Below, piece after piece: positions 18,714 through 28,276 of a stretch of DNA of 44,297 nucleotides. Every line of letters begins with the position of its first letter. The stretch's first letter is position 1. The stretch is from Prochlorococcus sp. AG-436-M02 (GTDB lineage: Bacteria; Cyanobacteriota; Cyanobacteriia; PCC-6307; Cyanobiaceae). The translations under genes and the position numbers were made by a program. The notes under the pieces are model-generated. The model was not told the DNA's origin. It made no database searches and worked only from the letters and a program-made list of their open reading frames with translations. The DNA is taken from positions 1 to 44,297 of the forward strand of contig QCPL01000011.1 of the NCBI GenBank assembly GCA_003212515.1, written 5' to 3'.

Positions 18714-18872
18714 ATGACTAGATCTTTAATATATTATTTAATTAAAACGCCATGTGGGCGAGCAAAATATCTGGAGCTTTCCTCAAAAACCTCTCTTTTG
18801 TCAAGGGTGCGATTGGTATGGTTTGTATTAATAGCAGCGATAAGAGATTCACACTTGAAAAATCCTGACTAA
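18714..18872 (+). CDS. Small ORF, 52 aa, directly after ligA
   Basis: ATG 18714 opens a 52-codon frame 4 nt after the ligA stop. The product has a basic N-terminus (MTRSLIYYLIKTPCGRAKY) and a short hydrophobic stretch, RLVWFVLIAAI, ending SHLKNPD. It uses ordinary codons, fills the whole gap to the convergent TVP38-like gene (3 nt remain) and would be translated from the ligA transcript. No function can be assigned. It could be spurious, but a filled gap in so compact a genome favours a real small protein. Confidence 0.5.
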   Translation: MTRSLIYYLIKTPCGRAKYLELSSKTSLLSRVRLVWFVLIAAIRDSHLKNPD

Positions 18873-18875
18873 GTA

Positions 18876-19502
18876 TCAATTAATATTTTCCAATGATTTT
18901 TTAGCAGCACGAGATATTATTAAAACCAAAATTAAAGTTGCAAGAAATCCTACAAAAGTTAGAGCAAATGAATACGAGTGATCTTGACCTGAAATAATCT
19001 CATCAAAATTATAAATATTCTTAGCCAAAGAGCCTAAAGAACAATATAAAAATGTACCAGGGAAAATAGCCAATAGTCCAATTAAAAAATCTCTAGATCT
19101 AACGTTACTTAAGGAGTAAGCTATATTCAGAATACCAAAAGGAAAAATAGGGGAGAGACGAGTTAAAATAATTAATTTGAGGCCTTCATTACTAATAGAT
19201 CTTTCAATCAACTCTAATTTTGGAAATAAAGACAGACGTTTTTGAAAGATAGTCTGTAAAAACGTTCTTCCCAAAATAAAAGTTAGAATAGCTCCGAAGC
19301 TAGCGGCTATGAAAACATATAATGATCCTAAAATAGAACCATAAAGTAAACCACCAAGCATTGTTAACCAAGAGCTTGGTAAAAAAATATTAACCCAGAG
19401 AATATACACTAAAATAAAAGCGATTACCCCTAAAGGTGAAATGAAAAAGTCAAGCTGATTTTGAAAAAAGTTTTCTAAAAACTTATAGTTAATTCCTATC
19501 AA
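18876..19502 (-). CDS. TVP38/TMEM64 (DedA-like, VTT domain) membrane protein
   Basis: This 208-aa integral membrane protein has about five to six hydrophobic segments and the VTT/SNARE-associated core: LPSSWLTMLGGLLYGSILGSLYVF, then GAILTFILGRTFL, LTRLSPIFPFGILNIAYSL and LLAIFPGTFLYCSLGSLA. The G-x-ILTFxLGR and F/R-x-SPIFPF motifs are characteristic. Relatives include scramblase-like VMP1/TMEM41B and bacterial DedA proteins, so a lipid-transport role is plausible but the substrate is unknown. The only available start is TTG 19502, separated by one base from the valS stop, suggesting coupled translation after valS. Confidence 0.88.
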   Translation of the reverse strand: MIGINYKFLENFFQNQLDFFISPLGVIAFILVYILWVNIFLPSSWLTMLGGLLYGSILGSLYVFIAASFGAILTFILGRTFLQTIFQKRLSLFPKLELIERSISNEGLKLIILTRLSPIFPFGILNIAYSLSNVRSRDFLIGLLAIFPGTFLYCSLGSLAKNIYNFDEIISGQDHSYSFALTFVGFLATLILVLIISRAAKKSLENIN

Positions 19503-19503
19503 T

Positions 19504-22305
19504 TTATTCTAAACCTAAAAGACGCTGGCGAACTAAATTTGCTTGAGATTGTGCATCAGACAAATTATTTCGACATTGAGTAATTACTTTTCCTGGTGCC
19601 TTTCGAAGAAAGCTAGCATTAGATAAACGACCTGAAAGAGACACAATCTCTTTTTCTGCTTTAGCTAAATCTTTCTGTAATCTACTCCTTAAAGCTTGCA
19701 AATCAACCAAACCTTCAATAGGCAAAAGAACCTCTAATTCTCCAGAAACACCAGCTATAGATTTTGAACTTGATTTTAATACATTTTCTTTAGGATGAAA
19801 AACCTCTACTGCATTAGAACGTGTAAGTGATTGAATATCTGGAATTGCATTTTTAAGAAGTTCTAACAAATTCGTATTTTTAGTGATAAAACGCACAGGC
19901 GCTTTCTGAGAAGGCTTTAAACCTGCCTCAGCTCTTAGATTACGCACTAATCGAATTGAGTCAAACAATTGAGAAAATGAAAGCTCTAATTCTTGCTTAT
20001 ACAATTCTTCGTTTAATTCTGGCCATTTGTACAATGCAAGAAAATTCGTCTCTTCAAAGCCTGTAATTGCATGCCATAACTCCTCTGTTAAATGAGGCAT
20101 TAAAGGATGCAACATAACTAGTAAATCTCTTAGAACTTTAAACATTACCAACTGGGCTTTCCTACGATCCAAGAGAACCTCGGCACTGGAATTATCTCCT
20201 ACATTAAGACGACGTTTAACTAACTCAACATACCAATCGCAAAAATCATTCCAAGCAAATTCATATAATCCTTTTGCAGCTTCGCCAAGGGCATAATTTT
20301 CATATCTTTTTGAAGTCTCAAGATTGAGCTTAGAAAGCCTGGATAAAATCCACTGATCTGCCAACTCTAAAGTCGAGAAATCTATCTCTTCCAACATCTC
20401 CTTAACAGTAGTTTCACCAAGATTAAGCAAAGCAAATCTAGTAGCATTCCATAGCTTATTGGCAAAATTCCGAGCTGCTTCAACTGTCAATGAAGTATCA
20501 GTATTACGGTCAAAATCAAGCCGTATATCTTGGCCAGCACCAACAACTTCCTTCACCAAAGCAAAGCGAAGAGCATCTGTTCCATAACGATCAATTAATA
20601 AAAGAGGGTCAATTCCATTCCCTAAGCTTTTACTCATTTTTCTATTTTGTTCATCTCTAACCAAGCCATGAATATAAACATCCGAAAAAGGCATTTTGTC
20701 AGTGAAGGCACCTGCCATCATTGTCATTCTGGCTACCCAGAAAAAGATAATATCAAAACCTGTGACTAACGTATTTGTAGGGTACCAACGAGAAAAATCA
20801 ATCTCATTTTCATCAGGCCATCCTAAAGTAGAAAATGGCCATAAGCCACTAGAGAACCAAGTATCAAGAACATCTTCATCCTGTTGTAGCACTACACTAC
20901 TACCATATTCTTGTTGTGCTTTTACTAACGCCTCCTCTTTAGAGTAGGCAATAATATATGGCGTTTCCTTAGTTAACACATTATCGGTTTCACTAACAAC
21001 AAACCATGCAGGAATACGATGACCCCACCACAGTTGTCTACTGATACACCAATCACGAATACCTGTTAACCAATCTTTATAAACTTTTTCCCATCGATCT
21101 GGATAAAAACGTGGCTCTCCTTTAGATAAATGAGATCTACAACGTTCTGCCATAGATTCCATTCTCACAAACCACTGTGTTGAAAGTAAAGGCTCTACTG
21201 GAACCTTGCCTCTCTCTGAAAAAGGAACATTATGCAAATATCGCTCAACCTTAACAAGAAATCCATCTTGCTCAAGTGCAGCGACTACTGCTTTTCTAGC
21301 TTCAAAACGATCCAGTCCCTCAAATTGACCAGCATTAGAATTCATGCTCCCATCTTTGTTCATAACAGTAATTTGAGGCAAGTTATGTCTTTGCCCAATA
21401 GCAAAATCATTAGGGTCGTGAGCAGGTGTTACCTTTACACATCCCGTACCAAATTCTTTATCGACATGATCATCAGCAATTACAGGAATTTGACGTCCTA
21501 CGAATGGCAAAGTTAACGTTTGACCAATTAGTTCTCTATACCTTTCATCCGAAGGGTTTACTGCAACTGCAACATCTCCCATCATCGTTTCAGGGCGAGT
21601 GGTGGCTACTTCTAGATATTCAATCCCTGTTTGAGATGGGCCATGAGTTAATGGATATTTAAAATGCCAAAGATTGCCATCAACTTCTTTCATTTCAACT
21701 TCTAAGTCACTTACCGCCGAACCAGATGCTGGACACCAATTGACCAAATATTCACCTCTATAAATTAAGCCTTGTTGATGCAAACGTACAAAAGCCTCTG
21801 TAACCGCTTTACTTAATCTTTCATCCAATGTAAATCTTTCACGATCCCAATCAACGGAAAAACCTAACCGACGCAATTGTTTGCCTATACGACCTCCACT
21901 TTTTGACTTCCATGCCCAGGCTTTCTCTAAAAACTTTTCCCGTCCTAACTTCTCACGAGTAATGCCCTCGTCTTTTAATTGCTTCTCTAAAATTGTTTGA
22001 ACCGCAATAGATGCATGATCAGTACCTGGCAAACAGAGCACATTCTTACCTTGTAAGCGTTGATACCTAACAATCGCATCGATTAAAGCTGTATTAAAAG
22101 CATGCCCCATATGCAAACTTCCAGTGACATTAGGGGGAGGAATAACAATAGAAAACGATGTGCCTTTCTCATTCGGATCTGGATGAAAAGCTTTCGATTC
22201 ATCCCATCTCCTTTGCCAGCAACGCTCGGTGCTTATAGGATCATATATTTTTGGAAATCCATCCAATGCATTTCCTAATTGTTGTTTAGCTGACGACTCT
22301 TCCAC
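19504..22305 (-). CDS. valS: Valyl-tRNA synthetase
   Basis: ValRS charges tRNA-Val and edits misactivated threonine. At 933 aa it has the class I HIGH variant HMGH (65-68) after PPPNVTGSL, the CP1 editing domain ([17 protein letters not shown]), KMSKS at 556-560, and the ValRS-specific C-terminal coiled coil (about 860-930, [19 protein letters not shown]). The start is GTG 22305. It is followed immediately by the TVP38-like gene. The tRNA-Val(UAC) gene lies about 1.4 kb away on the same strand. Confidence 0.98.
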   Translation of the reverse strand: MEESSAKQQLGNALDGFPKIYDPISTERCWQRRWDESKAFHPDPNEKGTSFSIVIPPPNVTGSLHMGHAFNTALIDAIVRYQRLQGKNVLCLPGTDHASIAVQTILEKQLKDEGITREKLGREKFLEKAWAWKSKSGGRIGKQLRRLGFSVDWDRERFTLDERLSKAVTEAFVRLHQQGLIYRGEYLVNWCPASGSAVSDLEVEMKEVDGNLWHFKYPLTHGPSQTGIEYLEVATTRPETMMGDVAVAVNPSDERYRELIGQTLTLPFVGRQIPVIADDHVDKEFGTGCVKVTPAHDPNDFAIGQRHNLPQITVMNKDGSMNSNAGQFEGLDRFEARKAVVAALEQDGFLVKVERYLHNVPFSERGKVPVEPLLSTQWFVRMESMAERCRSHLSKGEPRFYPDRWEKVYKDWLTGIRDWCISRQLWWGHRIPAWFVVSETDNVLTKETPYIIAYSKEEALVKAQQEYGSSVVLQQDEDVLDTWFSSGLWPFSTLGWPDENEIDFSRWYPTNTLVTGFDIIFFWVARMTMMAGAFTDKMPFSDVYIHGLVRDEQNRKMSKSLGNGIDPLLLIDRYGTDALRFALVKEVVGAGQDIRLDFDRNTDTSLTVEAARNFANKLWNATRFALLNLGETTVKEMLEEIDFSTLELADQWILSRLSKLNLETSKRYENYALGEAAKGLYEFAWNDFCDWYVELVKRRLNVGDNSSAEVLLDRRKAQLVMFKVLRDLLVMLHPLMPHLTEELWHAITGFEETNFLALYKWPELNEELYKQELELSFSQLFDSIRLVRNLRAEAGLKPSQKAPVRFITKNTNLLELLKNAIPDIQSLTRSNAVEVFHPKENVLKSSSKSIAGVSGELEVLLPIEGLVDLQALRSRLQKDLAKAEKEIVSLSGRLSNASFLRKAPGKVITQCRNNLSDAQSQANLVRQRLLGLE

Positions 22306-22369
22306 AAAAAGAAAAATTAATTCAAACCTTATAAGAAAACACTAATAAAATTTTGGTTTTTTTTACATA

Positions 22370-22855
22370 TCAACAGCCAGTTTCTGAAGAATTCCAAGCA
22401 ATTGAAATCAATTGATCATGGGACTTCCAATTCACAGAATCTATACTAACTCTTTCATGCAAGCCAGTGCTTACTAAAGCTTGTTTACATGCTTTTTCTG
22501 TAAGAACATCATCTCGGTCCCCTTCGACAGGCATAATCAAAACATTCGACTCAGCTGGGTCTGCAATTAGATGCAGACCCAGCTCATTGATTGTTCTTTC
22601 ATAAAAAATCTTTCTCATCCGTATTGTTAAGGGTCTCCCTAAAGCATCAGCAAAATTTTCTAAACTATCTCTATCACCAGGTAAACCGCAATTTAAAGAA
22701 AGCCATATTAAAAACTTCACCCAACTGTCTATAGTCCAAATTGGTGCAAAACTATTACGTTGACTTCTAACCAACTCAGACAAAGCAAAATCAAATAATT
22801 TTGCCTGAATATTGGCATGATTTGTTTTTTTCATCACATCATGTTCTTTTCTCAT
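22370..22855 (-). CDS. Hypothetical protein, 161 aa
   Basis: I believe this is a conserved picocyanobacterial protein but cannot name it. It is soluble. A helical N-terminal half (LFDFALSELVRSQRNSFAPIWTIDSWVKFLIWLSLNCGLPGD) is followed by LENFADALGRPLTIRMRKIFYER and a more strand-like C-terminus ending NSSETGC. There are no metal-binding or catalytic motifs. The start is ATG 22855; an in-frame ATG seven codons later is an alternative. It diverges from the 85-aa acidic protein across 39 nt and lies 64 nt upstream of valS on the same strand. Confidence 0.8.
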   Translation of the reverse strand: MRKEHDVMKKTNHANIQAKLFDFALSELVRSQRNSFAPIWTIDSWVKFLIWLSLNCGLPGDRDSLENFADALGRPLTIRMRKIFYERTINELGLHLIADPAESNVLIMPVEGDRDDVLTEKACKQALVSTGLHERVSIDSVNWKSHDQLISIAWNSSETGC

Positions 22856-22894
22856 AAAATTAGATTTAACTAGTTTTAAATAGCATTAATAATA

Positions 22895-23152
22895 ATGACC
22901 ATGGATCTAAACGACCCTAATCTTGAATTTTCTGATTTGATTTACGCCTATCAAAGCTGGGTCATGGCTGTAATAAATGATGAGAAGCTAACAACAGAAG
23001 AAACGCTACTAACAGAAGAAATTGCAGATGATGCAGTCAATGCAATGAGATTCCTATCAGGGGACGTTACTAATGCGATAGAAACAAGCCTAGCAAGAGT
23101 ATACGATGTAGATTCTGACGAACTAGCCTCATTATTATTTCCTGAAGATTGA
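22895..23152 (+). CDS. Small acidic hypothetical, 85 aa
   Basis: I do not recognise a named family. The protein is soluble, strongly acidic and predicted mostly helical: SDLIYAYQSWVMAVINDEKL, EEIADDAVNAMRFLSGDVTNAIETSLARVYDVD and a C-terminal ELASLLFPED. ATG 22895 is followed by a second ATG two codons later, which may be the real start. It is divergent from the 161-aa hypothetical with 39 nt between, so both promoters must overlap. Downstream is the largest gap of the window, so it is probably monocistronic. Confidence 0.78.
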   Translation: MTMDLNDPNLEFSDLIYAYQSWVMAVINDEKLTTEETLLTEEIADDAVNAMRFLSGDVTNAIETSLARVYDVDSDELASLLFPED

Positions 23153-23659
23153 GTTCTTCATCAATTAATTGTAAAAAGAAGACGCTAGTAATTAATTTAT
23201 AAAAACTCAATTTTAGGAATTGATTAATTAAGGAAGTTAAGAATACAAAAGAAGAGAACACTAACTACAATCATATCCTTGTAAAAATGCATATCTCATG
23301 AGTAATTACTAATAGAAGATTAGCAAAGAAGTAATATAATATACAACATGTTGAACTTAAAAAGTCTAAGTATAAAGTAATAAACTCAAGGTCTGAACGT
23401 GATAACTATAACAAATAATTTACTCTTCATCTTGAAATATGCCAACTATTCCTATATTAGCTATGGTCAAAATTCAGCTTATCTTAAAAGCATTACATAA
23501 ATCTTATTAACTACAGACAAACAAAAAATACTGAACAAAATATAATTTAAACAATGAAAGTAACTACAAACGACGGCTTAAATGAAAAAGTCAACTGCCT
23601 CAGTTTCGAAAATAATCAAAAATGGTGCTTACCACTCAGGTAGGGAAGAGATCTAAAAA
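23153..23659. other. Long gene-poor AT-rich gap
   Basis: About 500 bases without a convincing gene. Near the 5' end there are small AT-rich inverted repeats, for example CAATTAATTG at about 23161-23170 and CAATT/AATTG around 23210-23225. None has a GC-rich stem. A 29-codon ORF (ATG 23554 to TAG 23643) is the only small frame I noticed; it lacks a clear ribosome binding site. The remainder shows no repeat array or tRNA. An unrecognised small RNA cannot be excluded. Confidence 0.5.
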
Positions 23660-23731
<72 letters not shown>

Positions 23732-24064
23732 TTTCTACAATTCTGCCTTATCAAGGCAACCTAGGGATACCCCAGTCTTTAAAATTAATAGCAAAAAAAG
23801 ACAAATGGCATAAACTTCACAAGACTAAAAGTCTGGGAACTATCAGCTAAGGCTAAAAAGCTAATAGTAATTGCTATCTCAAGAAACAATATTCTGATTC
23901 CAAATATTCAAAGGAAAAATATTTTCGTATTTAGGGCGAATTCGTTTAAAGAACAATTTGACCGAACAAAGAAAATTCATTCTCATAATTATGAGTAAAT
24001 ACGAAATATGGTCAAATTATAAAATATATGGAAAGTACTCAAAAAGCTCTTTTTAAAAAGCACA
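23732..24064. other. Intergenic region with clustered inverted repeats before mazG
   Basis: This 333-nt gap has no ORF but many inverted repeats. AGACT-AAA-AGTCT lies at 23822-23834 and an imperfect CTAT-AGCT stem at 23840-23867. ATATTTTCGTATTTA at 23919-23933 is complementary, with one bulge, to 23996-24009. CGAATTCG lies at 23937-23944. AATTTGACC at 23955-23963 is complementary to GGTCAAATT at 24010-24018, and CTCATAATTATGAG sits at 23982-23995. The two long pairs cross each other, so they would form a pseudoknot or two alternative folds. This could be the mazG leader, a small RNA or a protein-binding region. Confidence 0.45.
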
Positions 24065-24916
24065 ATGCATGAAATCGACCCTACTGAAAAGTCAAAAGAC
24101 GCTATAAATGAATTGATAAAAGTTGTATCACGACTTCGCGATCCTGTAAATGGATGTCCATGGGATCAGAAGCAAAATCATGAATCATTGATTCCTTATG
24201 CAATTGAAGAAGCACATGAAGTTGCAGATGCTATTAGATTTGGAACTGATGAGAATCTTTGCGATGAACTTGGTGATCTATTGCTTCAGGTTATTTTTCA
24301 TGCACAAATTGCAAATGAAGAACAAAGATTTGGATTGGAAGACATCGCTAGTGCTGCTACTGCAAAAATGATTAGAAGACATCCTCATATATTTAACAAA
24401 GCTGAAAGAAAAAGTGTTAAAGAAGTAGAACTAAGCTGGGAGGAAATTAAAAAAATAGAAAGACAAAGTAAAGAAAGCAATATAACATTTAGTAAAGTCT
24501 TAAGTAATAAAGTTCGATCTCAGTCTCCTCTTCGTGGATCAATGTACATTGTTGATAAAATTCTTAAGAAGAGCAATAAATGCAACCAGATAGTAGATCC
24601 TTTTGCGAAAATCTCACTTTATCTTGATTTAGTGAAAGATAGTATAAAAGAAAAAGATTACACAGTTAAAGAAAATATCATTGGAGATTTACTATTTATT
24701 ACAACTTACATTGGTATGTTATGCTCTTTAAATCCAGAAGAAGCACTGAGAAAATCAAACAAAAAGTTTCTAAAAAAAATTAGCTTTATCGAGAAAAGGG
24801 TAAATGGATTTGATTTAAAGAGTGTATCAATAACAAAGCTAAGATTGCTTTGGGAAAAAGCTGAAAATATAATCAAAGATGAATATCCGGAAGATTCTGA
24901 TTTTGAATTAGAATAA
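24065..24916 (+). CDS. mazG: Nucleoside triphosphate pyrophosphohydrolase MazG
   Basis: MazG hydrolyses NTPs and dNTPs to monophosphates and pyrophosphate, a house-cleaning role, and in some bacteria influences (p)ppGpp level. The 283-aa protein has the first MazG domain intact, with [20 protein letters not shown], the EEAHE motif (48-52) and DELGD (67-71) supplying the magnesium ligands. The second half (about 160-270) is the degenerate repeat usual in long MazG proteins. The start is ATG 24065, followed by speE after 10 nt. Marine cyanophages carry their own mazG, but this copy sits in a core context with no phage genes nearby. Confidence 0.94.
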   Translation: MHEIDPTEKSKDAINELIKVVSRLRDPVNGCPWDQKQNHESLIPYAIEEAHEVADAIRFGTDENLCDELGDLLLQVIFHAQIANEEQRFGLEDIASAATAKMIRRHPHIFNKAERKSVKEVELSWEEIKKIERQSKESNITFSKVLSNKVRSQSPLRGSMYIVDKILKKSNKCNQIVDPFAKISLYLDLVKDSIKEKDYTVKENIIGDLLFITTYIGMLCSLNPEEALRKSNKKFLKKISFIEKRVNGFDLKSVSITKLRLLWEKAENIIKDEYPEDSDFELE

Positions 24917-24926
24917 ATTTATTATT

Positions 24927-25787
24927 ATGTTTATCAGAAAATTATTCTATGGTTGGAAGGATGAATATCAAAAAGATGTTCGATATGGACTTAAAGGTAA
25001 AAAATTATTTGAACACAAAAGCAAATTCCAAAAAATCACCATATTTGAAAGTAAGCGTTATGGCAAAGCATTACTTCTCGACAATTGTTGGATGACTGCT
25101 GAGAAACAAGAGAAGCAATATCACGAATGTCTTGTTCATCCCGCTTTAAGTAGTGCAGAAGAACTAAATAATGTACTTATAATTGGAGGGGGTGATGGAG
25201 GCTCAGCTAGAGAATGCTTAAAATATCGAGAACTAAAACAATTAAAGCTAATAGAAATTGACAAAGATGTAATTGAAATAAGTAGAAAATACCTTAGTGG
25301 AATAGGGAATAATTGTTGGTCAGATCCACGTCTTAATATTCAAATTGATGATGGCATTGCATGGGTTAAACAAGTAAAAGATAACTCTTTTGATGCAATA
25401 ATAATTGATGGCTCAGATCCTAAAGGTCCAGCAAAGGGCTTATTCAATAAAGAATTTTTCCACAATTGTAAGAGAATACTTAAATCAAAAGGGGTTTTTG
25501 CAGCACAAACAGAATCACCAGAAGCTTTTGAAAGAACTCATATAGAAAGTGTCAAAGTAATTCGTGAAGTCTTTAAAAATGCAGATCCATTATACGGAAA
25601 TGTACCAATATATCCAAGTGGCTGGTGGAGTTGGACATTTGCTTCAGAAAGCAGTAGAAGATATCTCAATCCAATTATTGCAAGATCAAATCAAATCTCT
25701 AAAACCTGCGAGTTCTGGAGTCCTCGATGGCAAAAAGGATCATTCGATGCTATTCCTGCACACCTTGAAAGAAAGTTGAAATCATGA
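24927..25787 (+). CDS. speE: Spermidine synthase
   Basis: SpeE transfers the aminopropyl group of decarboxylated S-adenosylmethionine to putrescine. The 286-aa protein has an N-terminal beta domain and a Rossmann-type catalytic domain with [17 protein letters not shown] (about 84-100), the dcSAM-binding [14 protein letters not shown] and the catalytic aspartate region DGSDPKGPA (Asp161). ATG 24927 lies 10 nt after mazG. Its TGA overlaps the ATG of speB as ATGA, so the two polyamine genes are coupled. Confidence 0.95.
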   Translation: MFIRKLFYGWKDEYQKDVRYGLKGKKLFEHKSKFQKITIFESKRYGKALLLDNCWMTAEKQEKQYHECLVHPALSSAEELNNVLIIGGGDGGSARECLKYRELKQLKLIEIDKDVIEISRKYLSGIGNNCWSDPRLNIQIDDGIAWVKQVKDNSFDAIIIDGSDPKGPAKGLFNKEFFHNCKRILKSKGVFAAQTESPEAFERTHIESVKVIREVFKNADPLYGNVPIYPSGWWSWTFASESSRRYLNPIIARSNQISKTCEFWSPRWQKGSFDAIPAHLERKLKS

Positions 25788-26683
25788 GCTCAAGGAAGTC
25801 TGAGACAGAAATAACTTTTGATAGTACTGGTGCTATTTTTATGGGCGCTAAGCGTGAAATCAAGAATTCAGAAATAGGTATTTTTGGAGTAACTTTTGAC
25901 GGGACAACTTCTTTTAGACCTGGAACTCGCTTTGGACCTTCAGAAATTAGAAATGTAAGTTATGGAATTGAATCATTTTGTCCTCAATTAAATATAGATC
26001 TTGATGAAATTAGTTTTACAGATTTTGGGAACTTAGAAATACCCTTTGGAAAAATTCAGCCAGTTGTAGAAATGGTAAAAGAAGCAACAGATTACATTTA
26101 TTCCTTAAACATGAAGCCCCTTTTGCTAGGAGGAGAACACTCGATAACAAGTGGTTCAATTAATGCAGCGATAAAATACTTTCCGAATCTAATTATTGTA
26201 CAACTGGATGCTCATGCCGATCTAAGAGATGAATGGTTAGGTTCAAAATATAACCATGCTTGCGTTATGAGACGCTGCCTAGAAATATTACCTAGCAAAA
26301 AACTGTTTCAGGTAGGTATAAGAAGCGGAACAAAAAAAGAAATATTAGAAATAAAACAAGAAAACAGGTTAGTCAAACAGGAGTTTGGTAAGCCTGCTAT
26401 TGAATTAGATGAAGCGTTAAAGCCTTTTAAAGGAAAACCTATCTACTTAACTGTTGATTTAGATTGGTTTGACCCAAGTATTATGTCAGGTACTGGAACA
26501 CCTGAACCAGGTGGTTTTTTATGGCAAGATTTTGCCTCTATAATTGATGTTCTTGCAGAGCATCAAGTAATAGGAGCAGATATTGTTGAATTAGCACCAC
26601 AATTAGATCCATCTGGAGTAAGCTCAATCCTTGCAGCAAAGACAGCTAGGAGTCTCTTGATATTACTTAGTAAAGTAAAGTAA
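25784..26683 (+). CDS. speB: Agmatinase-family ureohydrolase SpeB
   Basis: This ureohydrolase-fold enzyme most likely converts agmatine to putrescine and urea, supplying SpeE. The 299-aa protein has all binuclear manganese ligands: LGGEHS (His119), [11 protein letters not shown] (Asp142, His144, Asp146) and DLDWFDPS (Asp225, Asp227), followed by [10 protein letters not shown]. The agmatinase call over arginase or guanidinobutyrase rests on the overlapping speE neighbour, since these activities cannot be separated by motif alone. The urea released would be a nitrogen source if urease is present elsewhere. The start is ATG 25784. Confidence 0.9.
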   Translation: MSSRKSETEITFDSTGAIFMGAKREIKNSEIGIFGVTFDGTTSFRPGTRFGPSEIRNVSYGIESFCPQLNIDLDEISFTDFGNLEIPFGKIQPVVEMVKEATDYIYSLNMKPLLLGGEHSITSGSINAAIKYFPNLIIVQLDAHADLRDEWLGSKYNHACVMRRCLEILPSKKLFQVGIRSGTKKEILEIKQENRLVKQEFGKPAIELDEALKPFKGKPIYLTVDLDWFDPSIMSGTGTPEPGGFLWQDFASIIDVLAEHQVIGADIVELAPQLDPSGVSSILAAKTARSLLILLSKVK

Positions 26684-26731
26684 AAAGCTTCAACCCTTTA
26701 AATTAACTATATCAATGATTTATGTTTCATT

Positions 26732-26956
26732 TTAATTTATTATTAAGTCTCTATCAAAATCAAGTTGCGTATCAGACATGAATTTTGTCGCCTTGATAGA
26801 AGGCAACGATGGTTCTTTATGAGCCCAATGATGGCAAAAAGCAAAACTAGCAATATCAGAATTTAATTTTATTTTTCTTAGCGAGCACCAGCCAGAAGGA
26901 GAAGACAGTAGACCCCTACTGTATTTACAACTCTTGCACGTTTCTTGTAATGTCAT
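26732..26956 (-). CDS. Cys-rich small protein, 74 aa
   Basis: I do not recognise a named family. The N-terminal half carries a spaced cysteine/histidine pattern, CKSCKYS, then GWCSLRKIKLNSDIASFAFCHHW, which looks like a small zinc-binding or Fe-S module. The C-terminal 35 residues are polar without motif. ATG 26956 is chosen; the TTG just before it is the alternative. It is the only minus-strand gene inside the long plus-strand run from mazG to pabC. It faces speB across 48 nt and diverges from gcvT. I believe similar proteins occur in marine Synechococcus but cannot verify that here. Confidence 0.72.
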   Translation of the reverse strand: MTLQETCKSCKYSRGLLSSPSGWCSLRKIKLNSDIASFAFCHHWAHKEPSLPSIKATKFMSDTQLDFDRDLIIN

Positions 26957-27091
26957 CAAACAACCGCCAAGACTTCTAGATTAGTTAAAGTTGGATGATT
27001 AGGCCACAATCAACTTACGCTGTAGGTTTTATCTATTTGAAAAACTTCAATCTCAACTACAAAGTTCGAAAGCACTACCCAAAAGAAAATA

Positions 27092-28204
27092 ATGACCTTG
27101 AATAAAACGCCGCTTCACAAGACCTGCACAAAGCATGGTGGTCGCATGGTTGAATTTGCAGGCTGGGAACTTCCAATACAATTCTCAAGCGTTATAGATG
27201 AACATAATTCTGTCAGACGTAATGCAGGAATCTTTGACATCTCACATATGGGAGTATTTCTCATTCAAGGAGTTAATCCTAAAGATGCACTGCAAAATTT
27301 AGTCCCATCAGATCTAGACCGAATTGGTCATGGAGAAGCTTGTTATACAGTTCTATTAAATAAATCTGGAGGAATTATTGATGACTTAATCATTTATGAC
27401 CTTGAAAATCAACAAGAAAATATGAATAAAATAATGATTATCATTAATGCATCATGTATTGAGTCCGATATTACTTGGTTGAAAAAAAATCTCAATGGGA
27501 AAGGACTAGAAATATCAAATGCGAAAAGTAATAAAGTTCTAATTGCACTACAAGGACCAGAGTCGGAAAATCACCTTAATCAAATCTTAGGCCAAAAATT
27601 GGTGAACATTCCTAAATTCGGCCACAAAGAGGTTCCCATTCGAATCAACGATGAATGTGACTCAATGTTCATAGCAAGAACTGGATATACCGGTGAAGAT
27701 GGGTTTGAAATTCTTGTTAGAAAGGAAACAGGAAAAGAACTCTGGTGCAAATTAATCGAGAATGGAGTCACACCTTGCGGGCTAGGAGCTAGAGACACCT
27801 TAAGACTTGAGGCAGCAATGCCTCTCTATGGAAATGATATAAATGAAAATACAACTCCTCTTGAAGCAGGATTAGGATGGCTAGTACATTTAGAAACTCC
27901 AGGTGAATTTATTGGAAAAAATGCTCTGATCGACCAAAATCAAAAAGGTATCCAAAAAAAATTAGTCGCTTTAAAACTTGACAAAAAAGCAATACCGAGA
28001 AAAGGTTATCCAATAATATTTAATAATAAATCAATTGGTGAAATTACAAGTGGAACCTGGTCACCAACTCTTAATCAAGGCATTGCTCTTGCATATCTCC
28101 CAGTAGAAATCACAAAGCCTGGTACAAAAATCTCTGTCAAAATCCGAGACAAAATGCATTCTGCAACAGTAACCAAAAAACCCTTTTATCGCAGAGTTTT
28201 CTGA
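27092..28204 (+). CDS. gcvT: Aminomethyltransferase (glycine cleavage T-protein)
   Basis: GcvT transfers the methylene carbon from aminomethyl-GcvH to tetrahydrofolate, releasing ammonia. The 370-aa protein shows GGRMVEFAGWELPIQF, FDISHMGVF, the ARTGYTGEDGFEI folate-binding segment, GLGARDTLRLEAAMPLYG and the C-terminal barrel ending KKPFYRRVF. The start is ATG 27092. It lies about 20 kb from gcvH-gcvP and on the other strand, so the glycine cleavage genes do not form one operon. aspS follows after 72 nt with its own probable promoter. Confidence 0.97.
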   Translation: MTLNKTPLHKTCTKHGGRMVEFAGWELPIQFSSVIDEHNSVRRNAGIFDISHMGVFLIQGVNPKDALQNLVPSDLDRIGHGEACYTVLLNKSGGIIDDLIIYDLENQQENMNKIMIIINASCIESDITWLKKNLNGKGLEISNAKSNKVLIALQGPESENHLNQILGQKLVNIPKFGHKEVPIRINDECDSMFIARTGYTGEDGFEILVRKETGKELWCKLIENGVTPCGLGARDTLRLEAAMPLYGNDINENTTPLEAGLGWLVHLETPGEFIGKNALIDQNQKGIQKKLVALKLDKKAIPRKGYPIIFNNKSIGEITSGTWSPTLNQGIALAYLPVEITKPGTKISVKIRDKMHSATVTKKPFYRRVF

Positions 28205-28217
28205 CATAAAAAGAGTT

Positions 28218-28246
28218 TTGACAACCCTCTATACATTTATTATGGG
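28218..28246 (+). promoter_or_regulatory. Probable sigma-70 promoter of aspS
   Basis: A consensus -35 box TTGACA (28218-28223) is followed after exactly 17 nt by TATGGG (28241-28246), a weaker -10 box. Initiation about 7 nt downstream would give a leader of roughly 24 nt before ATG 28277. It would leave the alternative TTG at 28256 almost at the 5' end. It starts 14 nt after the gcvT stop. Confidence 0.5.
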
Positions 28247-28276
28247 AAACTCATTTTGTATACTTCAAACCTAACT

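Noticed and set aside
24065-24916. mazG as a phage-derived gene
   Set aside because: Cyanophages carry mazG, but this copy is the long two-domain form in a core context beside speE-speB with no phage or integrase genes.
26995-27105. 36-codon plus-strand ORF before gcvT
   Set aside because: It overlaps the gcvT start in another frame and shows no ribosome binding site or sensible protein features.
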